This document shows positions 1 through 8,042 of a stretch of DNA of 64,000 nucleotides, one piece after another. The notes under the pieces were generated by a model. It saw nothing but the letters and a program-made list of their open reading frames with translations. It made no database searches and was not told where the DNA came from. Made by a program: the position numbers and the translations under genes. The stretch is from CADCVQ01 sp038260305. GTDB lineage: Bacteria > Actinomycetota > Thermoleophilia > Solirubrobacterales > Solirubrobacteraceae. Each line of letters begins with the position of its first letter. The first letter of the stretch is position 1. The stretch spans positions 131,177 through 195,176 of the forward strand of contig JBBSNY010000003.1 of NCBI GenBank assembly GCA_038260305.1, given 5' to 3'.

Positions 1-168
1 CTGTTCAAAATCGGCTGCGCGTCTCCACGACAACGTCGCCCTGCCCCGCGTGCCCTGCATGAGCACGACGATCAAGTCCTCGCGAATCGAGGTCCGCGCC
101 TTCGGCCGCCCGCGTCCCGATCATCGTCCAGCCGGCACCGTGGTACGAAGATACGCCGGAAAAGTACG

Positions 169-594
169 TTAGGGCTCGCCCGCGTCGGCGCGCCGCTCCG
201 CGGAGCGGCGGTGCAGGAAGGCGCTCGTCGAGCCCGCGAGGGCCGCGACCACTGTGATGGCGTAGACCTCCATCGCTACGTCGAGCACCTGCCCCGCGCC
301 CGTCAGCGGGTTCGCGAATGAGCTCGAGACGCTGAGCAGCTGCGTCGTGGAGAAGAAGAGCGCGCTCGGGTACCCCGTGATCTGCGTCGCGTGCACGTGG
401 CGCTCGAGAAGCAGGACGAGCACGGAGCAGATGAGGTCGACCGCGACGGTCACGACAGCGATCGCGATGAGGCGCTCACGGAAGTGCGCGTGGGTGGTCG
501 TCTCCGCGCGCAGGACCCGACCCACCTCACCGATCAAACCCACAACGGCGCGGGGGACTATCAGGACGCCTGCCCCCCGGTGCGCTGCTGCCAC
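169..594 (-). CDS. Two-helix membrane protein, ion-channel-like fold
   Basis: A 141-residue protein with two strongly hydrophobic helices (about residues 44-65 and 100-125). Between them is a re-entrant-looking segment containing FFSTTQLLSVSSSF, which resembles the pore region of small potassium-channel-like proteins but has no TVGYG-type selectivity filter. A short basic and acidic tail follows the second helix. The ATG start lies 34 bases inside the end of the DUF1622 gene, so the two are very likely translated from one mRNA, and a joint role at the membrane is plausible. Family recognition is from the overall layout only. A canonical potassium channel is unlikely without the filter; a general conserved membrane protein is the safer reading. 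Confidence 0.6.
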   Translation of the reverse strand: MAAAHRGAGVLIVPRAVVGLIGEVGRVLRAETTTHAHFRERLIAIAVVTVAVDLICSVLVLLLERHVHATQITGYPSALFFSTTQLLSVSSSFANPLTGAGQVLDVAMEVYAITVVAALAGSTSAFLHRRSAERRADAGEP

Positions 595-929
595 GGCCAG
601 CGGCCCTCCAGCTCCACGTCGAGGGTGAAGCTCAAAAACGTTCGCACGGCGACGACGACCGCCAGCACCCCGACCCCCTCAAAGCTCGGGGCCACCGCAA
701 CGGTGCGGATGATGTCGGCGGCGACGAGGAACTCGAGGCCGAGCAGGATTGCCTTGCCGACCTGCTGGCGAAAGAGGCGGTAGGCCGACGGCGTGGCCGG
801 CGGGCGGCCCTGCGCGCGCAAGAACGCCCAGGCCGCGAAGAGCATCCCGGCCACGACGACACCGACACCGACGCCGTCGATGACCCGAGAGATGGCGTCG
901 ACCACGCTCGTGAACTCGATGGCGGCCAC
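561..929 (-). CDS. DUF1622 family membrane protein
   Basis: A 122-residue integral membrane protein. Hydrophobic helices lie near residues 16-38, 60-78 and 84-105, and the conserved block LEFLVAADIIRTV followed by VRTFLSFTLDVELEG matches DUF1622, a family of unknown function. The frame stays open to 998, but a GTG at 929 is preferred. It places a TAGCGT hexamer (937-942 on the opposite strand) 7 nt upstream, the leaderless pattern seen at many genes here, and it removes a polar N-terminal stretch unusual for the family. It overlaps the start of the channel-like gene downstream, so the pair forms a two-gene operon. Confidence 0.75.
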   Translation of the reverse strand: MAAIEFTSVVDAISRVIDGVGVGVVVAGMLFAAWAFLRAQGRPPATPSAYRLFRQQVGKAILLGLEFLVAADIIRTVAVAPSFEGVGVLAVVVAVRTFLSFTLDVELEGRWPWQQRTGGQAS

Positions 930-1040
930 GGGCTGGACGCTACCCGGCGCCCCGGTCGACGCGCGCACCTGCGCACAGGTGCGCGAGAACCAGCGCACGA
1001 GTCCAGCCCGCGGCGTGGCAATGCCTCAGAATGCTTGTTA

Positions 1041-1058
1041 TGTCAATCTGAGTTGACA
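1041..1058. promoter_or_regulatory. Perfect inverted repeat TGTCAA-N6-TTGACA
   Basis: A perfect 6-bp inverted repeat with a 6-bp spacer lies about 110 bases upstream of the DUF1622 start and just beyond the end of the small minus-strand ORF at 1094-1351. The spacing puts the two half-sites about one helical turn apart, as for a dimeric repressor. TTGACA also reads as a -35 element on either strand, but no good -10 follows at 17 bp. Operator function is inference. Confidence 0.35.
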
Positions 1059-1093
1059 GGAGGGTGCGATCCCGCAAGGAGACCGGCTGCTGC

Positions 1094-1351
1094 TCAGTCG
1101 GGGTCGAGTCGAAGTAGTACGGCGCTGGGCGCGGCCTCTTCGGTCGAGTAGACGTCCCAACCAGCTGCCGAGGCGCTCGCACGAGTCACCCGCGCGCCTG
1201 GAGACAGGGGCACGGCAAGGGCGACGCCTCCCATCGCAAATGTCATCGCCCACGGATCGTCGGGCGTATCCGGCTTGACGTTGACGTCGATTTTTGCGAC
1301 GTCCGTGAATGGCGCCTGCAACAGATACCCCTTGAACGGCGCACCGAGCAC
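1094..1351 (-). CDS. Small protein of unknown function, possibly a gene fragment
   Basis: An 85-residue frame from a GTG start. Composition (DVNVKPDTPDDPW, GGVALAVPLSPGARV) looks like a soluble beta-rich domain rather than a shadow frame, but no family was recognised. There is no ribosome binding site and no TANNNT hexamer at the usual distance. It abuts, tail to tail with opposite polarity, a decayed PIN-domain remnant, so it may itself be the surviving end of a broken gene. No TM segment or signal peptide is visible. Confidence 0.35.
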   Translation of the reverse strand: MLGAPFKGYLLQAPFTDVAKIDVNVKPDTPDDPWAMTFAMGGVALAVPLSPGARVTRASASAAGWDVYSTEEAAPSAVLLRLDPD

Positions 1352-1354
1352 CGC

Positions 1355-1489
1355 GTGGCGAAGGTGGTCGCCATCGTGGTGGCCTACGCAGCGAGCCTCC
1401 GCGACGGAGTCGTCATCACGAGCGACCCGCTTGACCTGTGCGCTCTCGCCGAGCAGGCGGCAACGCCGGTGTCCATCGTCGCGGTCTGA
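1355..1489 (+). pseudogene. C-terminal remnant of a PIN-domain (VapC-like) toxin
   Basis: Only about 44 codons remain from a GTG at 1355 to TGA. The translation contains AASLRDGVVITSDPLDLCAL and ends in TPVSIVAV. This matches the last third of PIN-domain ribonucleases, where the motif (V/I)xTSDPxDL carries a conserved active-site aspartate near the C terminus. The N-terminal two thirds, with the first catalytic aspartates, are missing, and no antitoxin gene is adjacent. I read it as the stump of a lost toxin-antitoxin module. It could also be a chance resemblance in a short frame. Confidence 0.45.
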
Positions 1490-1513
1490 CTCGCAGGACG
1501 GGCCGCGCGGTCG

Positions 1514-2668
1514 TCAGACGGCGGCGGCGAGCTCGGCCGGCGGCTCGGCGAGGCGCGGGCGCTCGAGCACGTACCCGGGCGGGCAGATGTCTAGGTAGTG
1601 CGTGAAGGCCCACTTCACGAACCACGGCGAGTTCATCATCCGCAGGCCCAGCGGCAGCAGGCGCGTCGGGGTGACGCGGCCGACGAGGTGCTGGACGCGC
1701 AGCATCCAGCGGTAGGACCACAGGTGGTCGTGAGAGAACGCGCCGTAGCGCTCCAACGCCTGCTCGCGCGTCTGACGCCCGGCCAGGACGTCGCGCAGCT
1801 CACGACCCGCGGCGATCCCGAAGTAGAACGCGGGGCGGATGCCCTCGGCGGTCGTCGGCAGGCAGTGCCCGGCGCTGTCGCCGACGAAGAAGATGCCGTC
1901 CTCGACGGCCGGGCGCAGCTCGTGCGGGATCCAGTTGCCCTGCCAGCGCTCGGCCGGCACGCCGACGTCGGCGGCGAGCTGCAAGGTCGGCTCCTTGACG
2001 TGGTCGCGCGGGTCGAACGAGCCGACGCCGACGCGCAGCTCACCGTCGGCCGGAAACGACCACGAATAGCCGCGCTTGACGTACTTCGGGTCGATCCACA
2101 GCTCGAGATCCTCGCCGTTGGAATGCGGGTGGATCTCCAAGCCACGCGACAGGCGCGCGTTCGGCGGCTGCACGTTCGGACCCGGGCCCAGCATCCGCCG
2201 CCAGCCAAGCGCATCCACGATCAGCGGCGCGGTGATGTCGCCGCGGTCGGTGTGGACGGTATGACCCGTCCGGGCGGGCGGGCCTTTGATCGTCGCAGTC
2301 TCGAACTCGCACGAGGCCTCCGACTGCGCCCGCAGCAGGGCGCAGATGCGGCGGTAGTCGAACGTCGAGAACGTCCATGGCAGCGTCCAGCGCATCGACC
2401 GCCCCGGGACGTGAATGAGCAGGTCGGTGAACGTCTGCTGGACGGCATCCATCAAGCCCAGATGCGACAGCCACTCGGTCGGCGCGGCGCACGCGCTCGT
2501 CTGGCGCTCGCCAATTTCGTAGCGGTCGATCATCAGCACGCGCGCGTCCGTGCCCGCGAGCTCGCGGGCGACGGTCAGCCCCGCGAAGCTGGCACCGCAG
2601 ATCAGGACGTCGTAGTCCCCGCCCAGCGGGGTGCGCTCGTCACCGCGCTTTGTTGCTCGGACCGGCAT
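1514..2668 (-). CDS. Geranylgeranyl-reductase-family FAD-dependent oxidoreductase
   Basis: A 384-residue flavoprotein of the geranylgeranyl reductase / p-hydroxybenzoate hydroxylase-like group. An N-terminal Rossmann motif (DVLICGASFAGLTVA, with GASFAG in place of GxGxxG) binds the ADP part of FAD. Near residue 270 the second FAD motif FVGDSAGHCLPTTAEGI is intact. Family members reduce isoprenoid double bonds in lipids, quinones or carotenoids; the substrate here cannot be read. The frame continues upstream, but the ATG at 2668 is chosen: TATCAT (2678-2683, opposite strand) sits 9 nt before it, and the protein then begins normally. It is divergent from rpsA with an 85-bp gap holding both promoters. 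Confidence 0.8.
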   Translation of the reverse strand: MPVRATKRGDERTPLGGDYDVLICGASFAGLTVARELAGTDARVLMIDRYEIGERQTSACAAPTEWLSHLGLMDAVQQTFTDLLIHVPGRSMRWTLPWTFSTFDYRRICALLRAQSEASCEFETATIKGPPARTGHTVHTDRGDITAPLIVDALGWRRMLGPGPNVQPPNARLSRGLEIHPHSNGEDLELWIDPKYVKRGYSWSFPADGELRVGVGSFDPRDHVKEPTLQLAADVGVPAERWQGNWIPHELRPAVEDGIFFVGDSAGHCLPTTAEGIRPAFYFGIAAGRELRDVLAGRQTREQALERYGAFSHDHLWSYRWMLRVQHLVGRVTPTRLLPLGLRMMNSPWFVKWAFTHYLDICPPGYVLERPRLAEPPAELAAAV

Positions 2669-2753
2669 CGCGGAGCCATGATAAGCCCGCCCGTCGTGCG
2701 CTCGTGCGTCTGGGTGCAATGTCGGCGCGCGACCGACTAACCTCCGTCGGTAC

Positions 2754-4322
2754 ATGACCACCATCACCGAAGCTGCACCAGAGGCGAAGGTCGTCGAAGG
2801 ATCGAACGGCCTGCTACTCGAGATCGACGGCCAGATCGTCCCGAACTACGACGCGACGTTCAACCCCTTCGAGGAGGGCGAGGTCGTCACCGGCATCGTC
2901 GTCCGGATCGACAACGACGAAGTTCTCGTCGACATCGGCTACAAGAGCGAGGGGGTCATCCCCTCCAACGAGCTTTCGATTCGCAAGGCCGTCGACCCGC
3001 ATGACGAGGTCGAGATGGGCGAGGAGGTCGATGCTCTCGTCCTCACGAAGGAGGATCAGGACGGCCGCCTGATCATGTCCAAGAAGCGCGCCCGCTTCGA
3101 GAAGGCGTGGCGCCGCATCGAGGCCGCCGCCGAGAGCGGCGAGCCCGTCGAGGGCACCGTCATCGAGGTCGTCAAGGGCGGGCTCATCATCGACCTCGGG
3201 GTGCGTGGCTTCCTGCCCGCCTCGCTCGTCGACATCCGCCGCGTCCCGAACCTCGACGAGTACCTCGGCGGGAAGATCGAGTGCAAGGTCATCGAGCTCA
3301 ACCGGGCGCGCAACAACGTCGTCCTGTCGCGCCGCGCCGTGCTCGAGGAGGAGCGCAAGGAGCAGCGCCAGGAGATCCTCGATCGCCTGCAGCCGGGCCT
3401 CATCGTCGAGGGCCAGATCTCGAACATCGTCGACTTCGGCGCGTTCGTGGACCTCAACGGCATCGACGGCCTGATCCACATCTCCGAGCTGTCGTGGTCG
3501 CACGTCAATCACCCCTCCGAGATCCTCTCGATCGGCGACACCGTCGCGGTGAAGGTGCTCGACATAGACCGTGAGCGTCAGCGCATCTCGCTCGGTCTCA
3601 AGCAGACGCAGGAGGATCCGTGGCAGCGGGTCGTCGACACGTACAACGTCGGCGACGAGCTCGAGGGCACGGTCACGAAGGTCGTCACGTTCGGCGCGTT
3701 CGTCGAGATCCTCGACGGCGTCGAGGGCCTCGTGCACATCTCCGAGCTCGCGCCGCATCACGTCGAGAACCCGCGCGAGATCGTCTCGCCCGGCGACGAC
3801 GTCAAGGTGAAGATCCTCGAGATCGACTCCGAGCGCCGCCGCCTGTCGCTGTCGGTCAAGCGCGTCGAGGGCCAGGTCCTGACGCCGAAGGTGCTGCCAC
3901 CCGAGGAGCTGGGCGAGGGCGCCGGCGATCTCGACGACCTGCCCGAGCTCGGCCTCAGCGAAGAGGTCTTCGCCGCCGGTGCCGTGGCCGAGCCGGCCGA
4001 GGCCGCCGAGGCCGCCGACGGCGAGGAGATCGCCGAGCCGGCCGACGAGGCCGCGCCTCCCGAGCCGGTCGCGACGGCCGACGAGCCGGTCGCGACGGCC
4101 GATGAGCCGGTCGCGATGGCCGACGAGCCGGTCGCGACGGCCGATGAGCCGGTCGCCACGGCGGAGGAGCCGGTCGTCACTGAGGACGGCGACGACGAGC
4201 CCGAGTCCGCGCTCGCCACGGCGGACGTCGTCGCAACGGACCCCGAGGCGGCCGAGCCCGCCGCGGAGGCCGAAGTCGGTGGCGTCCTGAACCCGGAGGC
4301 TTCGCCGGAGGAGCCGGCCTGA
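2754..4322 (+). CDS. rpsA: 30S ribosomal protein S1
   Basis: A 522-residue protein with four S1 (OB-fold) RNA-binding repeats at about residues 41-110, 128-197, 216-286 and 301-370. Repeats 3 and 4 carry the typical VDFGAFVDLNGIDGLIHISEL and VVTFGAFVEILDGVEGLVHI cores. S1 helps mRNA binding and unfolding at the 30S subunit. Four repeats is the usual actinobacterial form, against six in E. coli. Residues 371-522 are a long acidic tail rich in Glu, Ala and Pro, including a six-fold heptapeptide repeat. The ATG has no Shine-Dalgarno, but TAACCT (2738-2743) lies 10 nt upstream, indicating a leaderless mRNA. Confidence 0.95.
   Translation: MTTITEAAPEAKVVEGSNGLLLEIDGQIVPNYDATFNPFEEGEVVTGIVVRIDNDEVLVDIGYKSEGVIPSNELSIRKAVDPHDEVEMGEEVDALVLTKEDQDGRLIMSKKRARFEKAWRRIEAAAESGEPVEGTVIEVVKGGLIIDLGVRGFLPASLVDIRRVPNLDEYLGGKIECKVIELNRARNNVVLSRRAVLEEERKEQRQEILDRLQPGLIVEGQISNIVDFGAFVDLNGIDGLIHISELSWSHVNHPSEILSIGDTVAVKVLDIDRERQRISLGLKQTQEDPWQRVVDTYNVGDELEGTVTKVVTFGAFVEILDGVEGLVHISELAPHHVENPREIVSPGDDVKVKILEIDSERRRLSLSVKRVEGQVLTPKVLPPEELGEGAGDLDDLPELGLSEEVFAAGAVAEPAEAAEAADGEEIAEPADEAAPPEPVATADEPVATADEPVAMADEPVATADEPVATAEEPVVTEDGDDEPESALATADVVATDPEAAEPAAEAEVGGVLNPEASPEEPA
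4062..4187 (+). repeat. 21-bp tandem repeat in rpsA encoding EPVATAD heptapeptides
   Basis: Six in-frame units of 21 bp encode EPVATAD, EPVATAD, EPVAMAD, EPVATAD, EPVATAE and EPVVTED in the acidic tail of S1. The units differ by single bases, as expected from slippage or unequal exchange followed by drift. Unit number is likely to vary between strains. Confidence 0.85.
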
Positions 4323-4350
4323 CGTAGTGCTGCCGGAAGGCGACGGGACC

Positions 4351-4947
4351 GTGACGAAGGTTCCGTTCGTCGGCCTGACGGGAGGATTGGGAGCGGGGAA
4401 GTCGACCGCGCTGGCGGCGCTCGCCCGCCTCGGCGCGGCGACGCTCTCGACCGACGCCGTCGTGCACGAGCTGTACGCGAGTGCGGCGGTGCGCGACGCG
4501 ATCGTCGCGCGCTGGGGCGAGGACGTCGCCCCGGACGGGGTCGTCGACCGCGCGGCCGTCGCCGGTCGCGTCTTCGCCGAGCCCGACGAGCGCGCATGGC
4601 TGGAGGGCGAGCTGTGGCCGCGCGTCGCCGCACGGGTCCGCGCGTGGCGCGAGGAGGTCGAGCGCCTCGATCCCGCGCCGATCGCGGCCGTCGTCGAGAC
4701 GCCGCTGCTGTTCGAGGCCGGGATGCAGGACAGCTACGACGCGACGATCGCCGTCGTAGCCGACGAGGCGGTGCGTGCAGCGCGAGCGGCCGAGCGCGGC
4801 CATGTCGCCCCAATCGCACGGGCGGCGCGCCAGCTCTCGCAGGAGCAGAAGGCCCGGCGAGCGACGTTCACGGTCCACAACAGCGCTACGGTGCAGGAGC
4901 TCGAGCATGAGCTGTCTGCCGTGCTCGGCAGACTGAGCGCATCATGA
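4351..4947 (+). CDS. coaE: Dephospho-CoA kinase
   Basis: About 198 residues. The enzyme phosphorylates the 3'-hydroxyl of dephospho-CoA, the last step of coenzyme A synthesis in the cytoplasm. The N terminus holds a P-loop, GLTGGLGAGKST, and further on are the acceptor-site motif LSTDAVVHELY and the lid-like region VVETPLLFEAGM. The GTG at 4351 follows GGAAGG at an acceptable spacing and gives the normal family N terminus; an earlier in-frame GTG at 4327 would add eight residues. It sits directly behind rpsA and overlaps the lytic transglycosylase by ATGA, so the three form one transcription unit. Confidence 0.92.
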   Translation: MTKVPFVGLTGGLGAGKSTALAALARLGAATLSTDAVVHELYASAAVRDAIVARWGEDVAPDGVVDRAAVAGRVFAEPDERAWLEGELWPRVAARVRAWREEVERLDPAPIAAVVETPLLFEAGMQDSYDATIAVVADEAVRAARAAERGHVAPIARAARQLSQEQKARRATFTVHNSATVQELEHELSAVLGRLSAS

Positions 4948-5624
4948 GTGCCCGTCCCGCCACTCGGCCGGCGATCGCGCGTGCCGGACGTCCCGCAGCA
5001 TTGCTGCGCCGCCGTCGCCGGCGGCGCCGAGCGCTGTTCCTGCTCGGCTTCGCAATGCTGATGGCGCTGTTCGCGGCGATCGTTGTGCCGCGCCTGCCCG
5101 ACGCCGTGCGCGAGCTCGCGCTGCCGCTGCGCCACGAGGACATCATCCGCCAGCAGGCCGCTGCGAAGAACCTCGACCCGTCGCTCGTCGCCGCCGTCAT
5201 CTACACGGAGTCGAAGTTCCGCGACCAGACGTCGCACGCGGGCGCGCGCGGGCTCATGCAGATCACGCCCGCGACGGCGCGCTACATCGCCAAGCTGTCT
5301 GGCGGCACCGCGTTCGAGCAGGGTGACCTCGCCACGCCGCAGATCAACATCGCCTACGGCGTCTACTACCTGCGCTACCTGCTCGACCGCTACGACGACA
5401 ACAAGGTGCTCGCGCTCGCGGCCTACAACGGCGGCGAGGGCAACGTCGATCGCTGGATCGCCGAGGCGCGCAACACGCCGGAGCGGCGCTTCGGCGTCGA
5501 CGCGATCCCGTTCACCGAGACGCGCGAGTACGTCGGCCGGGTGCTCGACGTCCAGGGCCAGTATCGCGACAAGTACCGCGTCGAGCTCGGGCTCGACGCG
5601 CGGCGCCAAAGCCCGCCGGACTAG
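4944..5624 (+). CDS. Membrane-anchored lytic transglycosylase (SLT domain)
   Basis: 226 residues. A basic N terminus with a run of eight arginines precedes one membrane helix (about residues 30-48), so the domain faces the outside. The SLT fold follows: catalytic glutamate in YTESKF (E89), then GLMQITPATA and AYNGGEGNVDRW, the three signatures of soluble lytic transglycosylase domains. The enzyme cleaves peptidoglycan glycan strands to 1,6-anhydro-MurNAc ends, for wall remodelling. The start ATG overlaps the coaE stop. Its stop codon shares bases with the stop of the convergent gene at 5621. Confidence 0.88.
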   Translation: MSARPATRPAIARAGRPAALLRRRRRRRRALFLLGFAMLMALFAAIVVPRLPDAVRELALPLRHEDIIRQQAAAKNLDPSLVAAVIYTESKFRDQTSHAGARGLMQITPATARYIAKLSGGTAFEQGDLATPQINIAYGVYYLRYLLDRYDDNKVLALAAYNGGEGNVDRWIAEARNTPERRFGVDAIPFTETREYVGRVLDVQGQYRDKYRVELGLDARRQSPPD

Positions 5625-6301
5625 TACTTCACGCGACCTGCGCGGATGGCGCGGAACTCCTCCTCGGTCCAGACCTCCGGCTCGAGCGCGAGGCCGTCGC
5701 TGGGGGGCGAATCGTGGGGCGGCGCCATGTCGGCGAACGACGAGCGTTCCGGGGACGACGACCCGCCTGCCGGCTCGGTCGGGTCGGAGATCCTCGCCGC
5801 GGGCTCGTATGTCGGCGCGGGCTCGTAGGCGGGCGCCGGCGGCCCGTCGGGAGCGCCGCCGGCGCGGTGGCGGAGGCGCTCGAGGTCCTCGGTCGACGCG
5901 ACGTGCGGACGCACCCCGCGCGACAGTTCGAAGCGATCGGCGTCCTGGAAGAGGTCGCGGTAGCCGTTCGTGCCGGCCGGCTGGAAGTCGACGTCGATGT
6001 CGGCGTACGTCGTCATGAACGTGCAGGGCGCGATCTCGCGCAGGTCCATGCGTCGCCAGTCCAGGCCGCGCGGGTCGGCCCGGCCGGCGATGCCCAGCTC
6101 GCCGTTCATCGCGTGCAGCGCGGTCATCAGGCGCTCGACGTTGCGGCCGTAGCCGCCGGGGACGATCGCCACGCCCGAGACGAAGCCACCGTGGTTGTAG
6201 ATCGCATCCGCGACGTCCCCGACGAGCACGAACTCGACGCGATGCGTCTCGAGCACCTGCAGGGTCATGAGGAGGTCCGGATCGAGCTGTAGCTCGGTCA
6301 T
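5621..6301 (-). CDS. Nucleotidyltransferase-like protein of unknown role
   Basis: 226 residues. The first 110 contain FVLVGDVADAIYNHG and a later TYADIDVDFQPAG. This resembles the minimal nucleotidyltransferase fold, where a helix precedes a GS/GD motif and two carboxylates follow on strands (compare AbiEii-like or MNT-type proteins). The usual GGxAxxxHG is altered to GDVADAIYNHG. The second half (about residues 130-205) is a proline- and serine-rich linker, ending in a short charged segment EEEFRAIRAGRVKY. The ATG at 6301 is preferred; a TTG at 6331 is possible. Activity is uncertain because the key acidic residues cannot be placed securely. Confidence 0.55.
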   Translation of the reverse strand: MTELQLDPDLLMTLQVLETHRVEFVLVGDVADAIYNHGGFVSGVAIVPGGYGRNVERLMTALHAMNGELGIAGRADPRGLDWRRMDLREIAPCTFMTTYADIDVDFQPAGTNGYRDLFQDADRFELSRGVRPHVASTEDLERLRHRAGGAPDGPPAPAYEPAPTYEPAARISDPTEPAGGSSSPERSSFADMAPPHDSPPSDGLALEPEVWTEEEFRAIRAGRVKY

Positions 6302-6361
6302 GACGACGGACTTCGAGGGGGAACGCGCCAATCCTGCACGGTCGTTGTCGGGAGCGCGCGC

Positions 6362-6377
6362 GTGCCCGCGCGGGCAC
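6362..6377. promoter_or_regulatory. 16-bp perfect palindrome upstream of rpmF
   Basis: GTGCCCGC followed directly by its complement forms a perfect 16-bp palindrome. It lies about 30 bases upstream of the rpmF -10 hexamer and between rpmF and the divergent gene that starts at 6301. The position suits an operator or activator site for either gene. In DNA of this base composition a GC palindrome of this size can occur by chance. Confidence 0.3.
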
Positions 6378-6423
6378 GGGGCATGCTTCCGAGCGCAACC
6401 CTGCTGTACCCTGTCGCGAAGTC

Positions 6424-6624
6424 ATGGCCGTCCCCAAGCAAAAGCAGTCGCACAGCAGGACCGCCAAGCGCCGTGCTCAGCACAAGATGGCGTCGCCGGT
6501 CTACAACGCCTGTCCGACGTGCCACGAGCCCCGCCGCCCGCATCGCGTCTGCGCGAACTGCGGCAGCTACAAGGGCTCAGAGGTCGTCGCGCCCTCGGCG
6601 CACGACCACGATCACGACCACTAG
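6424..6624 (+). CDS. rpmF: 50S ribosomal protein L32
   Basis: 66 residues beginning MAVPKQKQSHSRTAKRRAQH, the conserved start of L32. It has a zinc ribbon formed by CPTCHEP and CANCG, so it is the C+ zinc-binding form. The C terminus is extended by a histidine- and aspartate-rich tail (HDHDHDH) that may add metal affinity. TACCCT (6407-6412) lies 11 nt before the ATG with no Shine-Dalgarno, suggesting a leaderless mRNA. The neighbour plsX has its own promoter-like hexamer but may also be read from here, the common rpmF-plsX arrangement. Confidence 0.95.
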   Translation: MAVPKQKQSHSRTAKRRAQHKMASPVYNACPTCHEPRRPHRVCANCGSYKGSEVVAPSAHDHDHDH

Positions 6625-6678
6625 CTCCTCCGGCCGCCGGTTCGCGGATTCGGACCCACCGGTAGTCTCCGCCGGCGG

Positions 6679-7782
6679 ATGCCGGCACGTCGCGACAGAC
6701 CTCGGATGAGGCGCACGAAGGCCAGCGAGCAGCCGGCCGCAGCGGCGCGCATGCCGATCGTCGCCGTCGACGCCAACGGCGCCGACCTCGGCCCCGCGGA
6801 GGTCGCCGAGGGCGCGAATCTCGCCGCACGCCGGGGCGTCAGGGTCCTGCTGTTCGGCCCGGCCGCCGAGATGGGCAACGCCGGCCCCGGCATCGAGGTC
6901 ATCGACGCGCCGCTATCGATCGCCAAGGCGGCGAACCCCGCCGCCGCCGCCCGCTCGCACCGCGACTCCTCGATCGTGCGCGCCGCGCAGGCCGTCGCCG
7001 ACGGCGACGCCGACGCGCTCGTGTCGGCCGGCGCGACCGGTGCCGCGCTCGCGGCCGGGCTCTTCAACATCAAGCGCGACCGCGGGATCCTGCGACCGGC
7101 GCTTGCCGCGCAGATCCCCGTCCCGGGCGCGCCCGTGACACTGCTCGACGTCGGCGCGAACACCGAGGTGCGCGCCGAGCATCTCGTCCAGTTCGCCTTC
7201 ATGGGCGCGGCGCTCGCGAACGTCGTGCACGGCGTGACTCGCCCGCGGGTCGCGCTGCTGTCGGTCGGCGAGGAATCCACACGCGGCACGCAGCTCGTGC
7301 TCGACGTCCACGCGCGCCTGTCGGCCAGCACGGAGCTTGACTTCGTCGGCAACATCGAGGGCCACGCCCTGACGGAGGGAATCGCGGACGTCGTCGTCAC
7401 CGATGGATTCACCGGCAACATCACGCTGAAGGTCATGGAGGGGGTCTCGTCGAAGATGATCGCGGAGCTGCGCTCGACCGCCATGTCGACCCGCCGCGCC
7501 CGCGCGGGGGCGGCGCTCATGCGCCCCGCGCTGCGTGCGTTCCGCGACGAGATCTCGCCCGAGACGGCCGGCGGCGCCTACCTGCTCGGACTGCGCAAGA
7601 TCGGCGTCGTCGGCCATGGGCGGTTCACCCGCACGGGCTTCGAGAGCGCGATCCTGCTCGCCGCGCGCGGGGTGACCGGCGACGTCGTCGGGCGCACCCA
7701 CGATGCGCTCGATCGCGCGGGGGCGCTGCGCAAGCTCGGCTCCGCGATGTCCGAGAGTGGCTCTACCGTGTCGGCGTCATGA
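6679..7782 (+). CDS. plsX: Phosphate acyltransferase PlsX
   Basis: 367 residues. PlsX makes acyl-phosphate from acyl-ACP, the first step of phospholipid synthesis with PlsY. Family signatures are present: VAVDANGADLGP (a variant of the usual DAMGGD), LSVGEESTRGTQ, the FVGNIEGHAL block and GHGRFTRTGFESAI near the C terminus. The ATG at 6679 is chosen because TAGTCT (6663-6668) is 10 nt upstream; an internal ATG would trim 24 basic residues. It overlaps acpP by ATGA, fitting supply of the ACP partner. Confidence 0.92.
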   Translation: MPARRDRPRMRRTKASEQPAAAARMPIVAVDANGADLGPAEVAEGANLAARRGVRVLLFGPAAEMGNAGPGIEVIDAPLSIAKAANPAAAARSHRDSSIVRAAQAVADGDADALVSAGATGAALAAGLFNIKRDRGILRPALAAQIPVPGAPVTLLDVGANTEVRAEHLVQFAFMGAALANVVHGVTRPRVALLSVGEESTRGTQLVLDVHARLSASTELDFVGNIEGHALTEGIADVVVTDGFTGNITLKVMEGVSSKMIAELRSTAMSTRRARAGAALMRPALRAFRDEISPETAGGAYLLGLRKIGVVGHGRFTRTGFESAILLAARGVTGDVVGRTHDALDRAGALRKLGSAMSESGSTVSAS

Positions 7783-8042
7783 CTCGGGAAGAGGTCTTCG
7801 CACTGATCCAGGCGCATCTCGTCGACGAGCTCGACGTCGATCCGGCCCGGATCGACGACACCACGTGCTTCCGCGCCGACCTCGAAGCCGACTCCCTGGA
7901 CCTCTACACGCTCGTGCAGGAGCTCGAGGACTCCTATGGTGTGAAGATGCCCGACGAGCAGGCCGCCAGGATCGTCACCGTCGGTCAGGCGGTCGACTTC
8001 GTCCTCGCGCAGTCAGACCACAACGAGCCGACCGAGTCCTGA
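7779..8042 (+). CDS. acpP: Acyl carrier protein
   Basis: 87 residues, acidic, four-helix ACP. The phosphopantetheine attachment serine lies in EADSLDLYTLV, matching the DSL motif at the usual position. It carries growing acyl chains in fatty-acid synthesis and donates them to PlsX encoded just upstream. It is translationally coupled to plsX by ATGA and to rnc by a CTGA overlap at its stop codon. Confidence 0.93.
   Translation: MTREEVFALIQAHLVDELDVDPARIDDTTCFRADLEADSLDLYTLVQELEDSYGVKMPDEQAARIVTVGQAVDFVLAQSDHNEPTES

Noticed and set aside
59..172. A 37-codon plus-strand frame at the window start
   Set aside because: No ribosome site, no promoter-like hexamer and no recognisable sequence; it ends over the terminus of the channel-like gene.
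1598..2740. A 380-residue plus-strand frame opposite the flavoprotein
   Set aside because: Arg/Ala/Asp-rich without recognisable motifs, whereas the minus strand carries both FAD motifs.
7764..7769. TACCGT 9 nt before acpP as another leaderless promoter
   Set aside because: It lies inside the plsX coding end, with an ATGA overlap that already explains translation; not counted as evidence.
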